From Wenzhouxiangella sp. (GTDB taxonomy: Bacteria > Pseudomonadota > Gammaproteobacteria > Xanthomonadales > Wenzhouxiangellaceae), in NCBI GenBank assembly GCA_007121485.1, contig SKKM01000135.1:1-7255 (forward strand): a stretch of DNA of 7,255 nucleotides, read 5' to 3'. Below the pieces are notes generated by a model. That model made no database searches. It had not been told where the DNA came from and was given only the letters and a program-made list of their open reading frames with translations. Made by a program: the position numbers and the translations under genes. Below are positions 4,701-7,255 of the stretch, in pieces (the stretch's first letter is position 1; each line of letters starts with the position of its first letter).

Positions 4701-6365
4701 ATGAGAACACTTCTTGGAAACAAGCTGGACATGCTGCTGGTCAGCCTGCTCGGCCTCGGTCTCGCACTCCAGGTCAGCGCGGCTGACTTCGAAATCGACC
4801 CGGACGCCCTGTTCGTTCCCGGCCAGATCATCGTTCAGTTCACGCCCGGCGCCGCCCGCTCCGAGATCGCCGAGGCCAACCGCGCCCGGCCGAAGGAAGC
4901 GCTGGCCGCGACCCGCACCTGGATCCTGGAGGTCGAACCCGGCGAGGAAATCGAGATCGCCAGCAACCTGCGCAACAACCCCAACGTCTCCTTCGCCGAA
5001 CCCAACTACATCTACCAGGTCATCCCCTGTGAGACCGGCGACTGCACCGCCCCGGACAACCTGCTGTTCGGCGCCAAGTGGGACCTGCACAACCCCGGCT
5101 TCGTGGTGAACTCGGCCGGCGACATCGTCGCCGAAACCGGCACGCCCGGGGCCGACATCGCCTGGCTGGAAGCCTATGAATACCTCAACAACAAGGGCGC
5201 CACCTTCGACACCGTGGCCATCGGCGTGATCGACACCGGTGTGCGCGCCAGTCACGCCGCCCTGCAGGGCAAGGTCATCGCCCAGCGCAACTTCTGCCCC
5301 AGTTTCCTGTGCCTGATCGGCGGCGTCAACGCCAACGCCTTTGCCGACGACAACGGCCACGGCACCCATGTTGCCACCACGGCCGCCGGCCGCGGCGACG
5401 ACGTCTCCGGTATCCCCGGCGTGGCCTGGATGCCCGAGGTCAAGGTCATCTCGGCCCGCGCCTGCGGCGGGGCATTTGGCCTGTGCAATGCCGCCGGCAT
5501 CACCAACGGCATCATCTGGGCGGTGGACCAGGGCGCCGATGTGCTCAACCTGAGCCTGGGCGGCGGCGCGCCGAGTGCTGCGACCCAGAACGCCCTGCAG
5601 TACGCGCTGGACAACAACGTCCTGCCCCTGTGCGCCTCTGGCAACGGCGGCACCAACACCGTGTCCTTCCCGGCCGCCTTCCCGCAGTGCGTGGCCGTGG
5701 GCTCGACCAACTGGTCGGATGAGCGCGCCAGCTATTCCGACGGCGGGCCCGAGCTGGAGCTGTCCGCGCCTGGCGGCGATCTGAGCGACAGCCAGCCGCA
5801 CAGCCTGATCCTGGCTGGCTGGTTCACCGGCGATAACAACTATGCCTACCTGGCCGGCACCTCGATGGCCACCCCGCAGGCCGCAGGCCTGGCCGCGCTG
5901 CTGCGCGCCACCGGCATCCCGACCGCCACGGAAGTTCGTGCCCGCATGATCGCCACCGCCGACGACCTGGGCGAGCCCGGTCGCGACATTTCCTTCGGTT
6001 ATGGCCGCATCAACGTCTATCGGGCCCTGACCCAGATGGACCCGGCGATCGAGTTTGACATGGCGTTCCGTCCGTCGATCAACCCCGACGCCAACGGCAA
6101 TATCCAGGTCCGGCTCTACTACGACGAGGGCGTGACCTTCAGCCTGTCGCAGATCCAGGTCGAGTCCGTCCTGTTCGGTACCACGCCCATCGCCCGCTTC
6201 AACAACGGAGCGCCGAGGGCCACCTTCACCGGCTCCGGCGACCTGGTCATGCACTTCTCCGTTCCGGCCCTGGCCGCCAACGGTGACCTGGACGGCGACA
6301 TGATTACCCTGCACGCCGTGCTCGACGACGGTCGCCGAGTTCGCGCCACCGCCTACCGCAACTGA
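4701..6365 (+). CDS. Secreted S8 family (subtilisin-type) serine protease
   Basis: This is an exported peptidase that hydrolyses protein substrates outside the cytoplasm. The 554-residue precursor has a signal peptide (1-27, ending QVSA). An inhibitor-I9-like prodomain follows (about 38-107), with PGQIIVQFTPG near its start and AEPNYIYQV near its end. The S8 catalytic domain (about 125-445) has a complete triad: Asp178 in VIDTGV, His220 in NGHGTHV and Ser388 in GTSMATP. Asn315 in ASGNGG serves the oxyanion hole. Eight cysteines occur in four close pairs (110/115, 199/204, 255/262, 311/330), suggesting disulfides in the mature enzyme. Residues 446-554 form a beta-rich extra domain with DLVMHFSVPAL and DGRRVRA, which resembles C-terminal domains of other secreted bacterial proteins but which I do not recognise with certainty. 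A GAGGGA Shine-Dalgarno (4687-4692) sits eight bases before the ATG. It is transcribed separately from phaZ because a strong terminator follows. Confidence 0.93.
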   Translation: MRTLLGNKLDMLLVSLLGLGLALQVSAADFEIDPDALFVPGQIIVQFTPGAARSEIAEANRARPKEALAATRTWILEVEPGEEIEIASNLRNNPNVSFAEPNYIYQVIPCETGDCTAPDNLLFGAKWDLHNPGFVVNSAGDIVAETGTPGADIAWLEAYEYLNNKGATFDTVAIGVIDTGVRASHAALQGKVIAQRNFCPSFLCLIGGVNANAFADDNGHGTHVATTAAGRGDDVSGIPGVAWMPEVKVISARACGGAFGLCNAAGITNGIIWAVDQGADVLNLSLGGGAPSAATQNALQYALDNNVLPLCASGNGGTNTVSFPAAFPQCVAVGSTNWSDERASYSDGGPELELSAPGGDLSDSQPHSLILAGWFTGDNNYAYLAGTSMATPQAAGLAALLRATGIPTATEVRARMIATADDLGEPGRDISFGYGRINVYRALTQMDPAIEFDMAFRPSINPDANGNIQVRLYYDEGVTFSLSQIQVESVLFGTTPIARFNNGAPRATFTGSGDLVMHFSVPALAANGDLDGDMITLHAVLDDGRRVRATAYRN

Positions 6366-6410
6366 TGGCTGATCACGCGCACGGAGATCAACCGTCTCGT
6401 GGATGAGTAC

Positions 6411-6445
6411 CAGGCCCCCGCCTTTCCGGCGGGGGCCTGTCTTTT
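6411..6445 (+). terminator. Rho-independent terminator after the S8 protease
   Basis: A perfect 12-bp GC-rich stem pairs CAGGCCCCCGCC (6411-6422) with GGCGGGGGCCTG (6428-6439) across the 5-base loop TTTCC, followed directly by TCTTTT (6440-6445). It lies 45 bp past the protease stop and separates that transcript from phaZ. Confidence 0.92.
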
Positions 6446-6461
6446 CGTCCACTCGCCGCAG

Positions 6462-6490
6462 TCGAAAATTGCGCGCCAAACTGTTATGGT
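6462..6490 (+). promoter_or_regulatory. Putative sigma-70-type promoter of phaZ
   Basis: TCGAAA (6462-6467) and TATGGT (6485-6490) are separated by 17 bp, each matching four of six bases of the sigma-70 consensus. Transcription would start near 6497, giving a leader of about 27 bases before the phaZ ATG. The site lies just after the terminator of the preceding gene, where a promoter is expected. The arms TGCGC (6470-6474) and GCGCA (6494-6498) flank the -10 and could be incidental. Confidence 0.4.
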
Positions 6491-6523
6491 GCAGCGCATT
6501 AGTCGTCAAGAATCCTTCATCAC

Positions 6524-7255
6524 ATGCTTTACCAGTTCTACGAATTCCAGCGCTCGCTGATCAGCCCTTTCAGCATCTGGGCCGAAGCCGGGGCGCGGAC
6601 TTTTTCCTCGGCCGGCAGCGCGTTGTCGAAATGGCCCGGCGCGGAGCGCATCGCGGCCGCCTACGAACTCATGCACCGCCTGGGCAAGGACTACACCAAG
6701 CCGGAGTTCGGGATCCGCTCGGTCACCGCCCACGGTCACGAAGTGCCCGTGGTGCAGCTGGAGTCCATGAACCTGCCGTTCTGCAAGCTGTTGCGGATGA
6801 AGCGCTACACCGACGATCCGCAGACCATTGCCGACCTGCGCAACGATCCGGTCGTGCTCATCGTCGCCCCGCTGTCCGGCCATCACAGCACGCTGCTGCG
6901 CGACACCGTGCGCACCATGCTGCCCGAGCACAAGGTCTACATCACCGACTGGATCGATGCGCGCATGATCCCGGCCGAGGCCGGGCCGTTCCATCTGCAC
7001 GACTACGTCAACTACGTCCAGACCTTCATCCGCCACATCGGCGCTGAAAACCTGCACGTGATGGCCGTGTGCCAGCCGGTGGTGCCGGTGCTGGCCGCGA
7101 TTTCGCTGATGGCCGCGCGCGGCGAGGAAACACCGGCCAGCATGACCCTGATGGGCGGCCCGGTCGACGCGCGGGTCAGCGCCAACGGCGTCAACGACCT
7201 GGCCGCCAATCGGTCCATGCGCTGGTTCAGCGCCAACCTGGTCCATCCCGTGCCC
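6524..7255 (+). CDS. phaZ: Intracellular polyhydroxyalkanoate depolymerase, 5' part (runs off window)
   Basis: This enzyme hydrolyses stored polyhydroxyalkanoate (PHB) granules in the cytoplasm to mobilise carbon. The frame is open for 244 codons to the last base of the window. Family members are about 400-420 residues, so roughly 60% is present. The protein starts MLYQFYEFQRSLISPF and has no signal peptide, as expected for the intracellular PhaZ family. Landmarks are APLSGHHSTLLRDTVRTMLP (115-134), VYITDWIDAR (138-147), FHLHDYVNYV (156-165) and the nucleophile motif VCQP with Cys183. This Cys is at the same number as the catalytic Cys of Ralstonia eutropha PhaZ1, as known for this cysteine-type group, and MTLMGGPVDAR (207-217) follows. 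The Asp and His of the triad should lie past the window end. The ATG at 6524 has only a weak purine stretch (AAGAA, 6508-6512) upstream. No PHA synthase or phasin gene is visible here. Confidence 0.93.
   Translation, partial: MLYQFYEFQRSLISPFSIWAEAGARTFSSAGSALSKWPGAERIAAAYELMHRLGKDYTKPEFGIRSVTAHGHEVPVVQLESMNLPFCKLLRMKRYTDDPQTIADLRNDPVVLIVAPLSGHHSTLLRDTVRTMLPEHKVYITDWIDARMIPAEAGPFHLHDYVNYVQTFIRHIGAENLHVMAVCQPVVPVLAAISLMAARGEETPASMTLMGGPVDARVSANGVNDLAANRSMRWFSANLVHPVP

Noticed and set aside
4671..6509. A long open frame on the - strand (about 610 codons) across the protease gene
   Set aside because: It is antisense to the S8 protease, which has a complete catalytic triad and signal peptide. 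The reverse product is Gly/Val/Asp/Gln-rich low-complexity sequence, typical of the complement of GC-biased codons, and would run through the terminator.
6403..7047. An open frame on the + strand overlapping the start of phaZ
   Set aside because: It begins inside the terminator region and gives a His/Arg/Ala-rich product. The PhaZ frame starting at 6524 is recognisable along its whole length.

Overview
The window is GC-rich DNA, with mostly G/C third codon positions, from a Gram-negative bacterium. A complete Mla phospholipid-transport locus including the outer-membrane lipoprotein MlaA shows that it has an asymmetric outer membrane. The Mla proteins match gammaproteobacterial forms best. A GC-rich gammaproteobacterium near Xanthomonadales/Chromatiales (Wenzhouxiangella-like) is my guess from overall style, and it is held with low confidence. 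All genes seen are on the + strand.

Layout. Positions 1-113 hold a 7-bp tandem repeat at the window edge and a leader with a small inverted repeat. Positions 114-4493 hold a tightly packed operon of seven genes: mlaF, mlaE, mlaD, mlaC, mlaB, mlaA and a five-helix Yip1-like membrane protein. Every junction overlaps (ATGA, TGATG, or 11-13 bp) except mlaE-mlaD, which has an 18-bp gap, so one transcript with translational coupling is very likely. Positions 4494-4700 are an intergenic leader with another small inverted repeat. Positions 4701-6365 encode an exported S8 (subtilisin-type) serine protease with an I9-like prodomain, four cysteine pairs and a beta-rich C-terminal domain. It is closed by a strong intrinsic terminator at 6411-6445. 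From 6524 to the window edge runs the N-terminal part of an intracellular polyhydroxyalkanoate depolymerase (PhaZ), cut off by the end of the window.

How the genes work together. MlaF (ATPase), MlaE (permease), MlaD (MCE ring subunit) and MlaB (STAS regulator) form the inner-membrane MlaFEDB complex. MlaC is the periplasmic lipid carrier, and MlaA removes mislocalised phospholipid from the outer leaflet of the outer membrane. In E. coli mlaA lies apart from mlaFEDCB, whereas here the whole pathway is in one operon, with an uncharacterised membrane protein coupled to mlaA. That protein is the best candidate in the window for an undescribed partner. The protease and PhaZ appear to be separate units with no visible functional link to Mla. 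I found no mobile element, CRISPR array, tRNA, rRNA or clearly novel multi-gene system.
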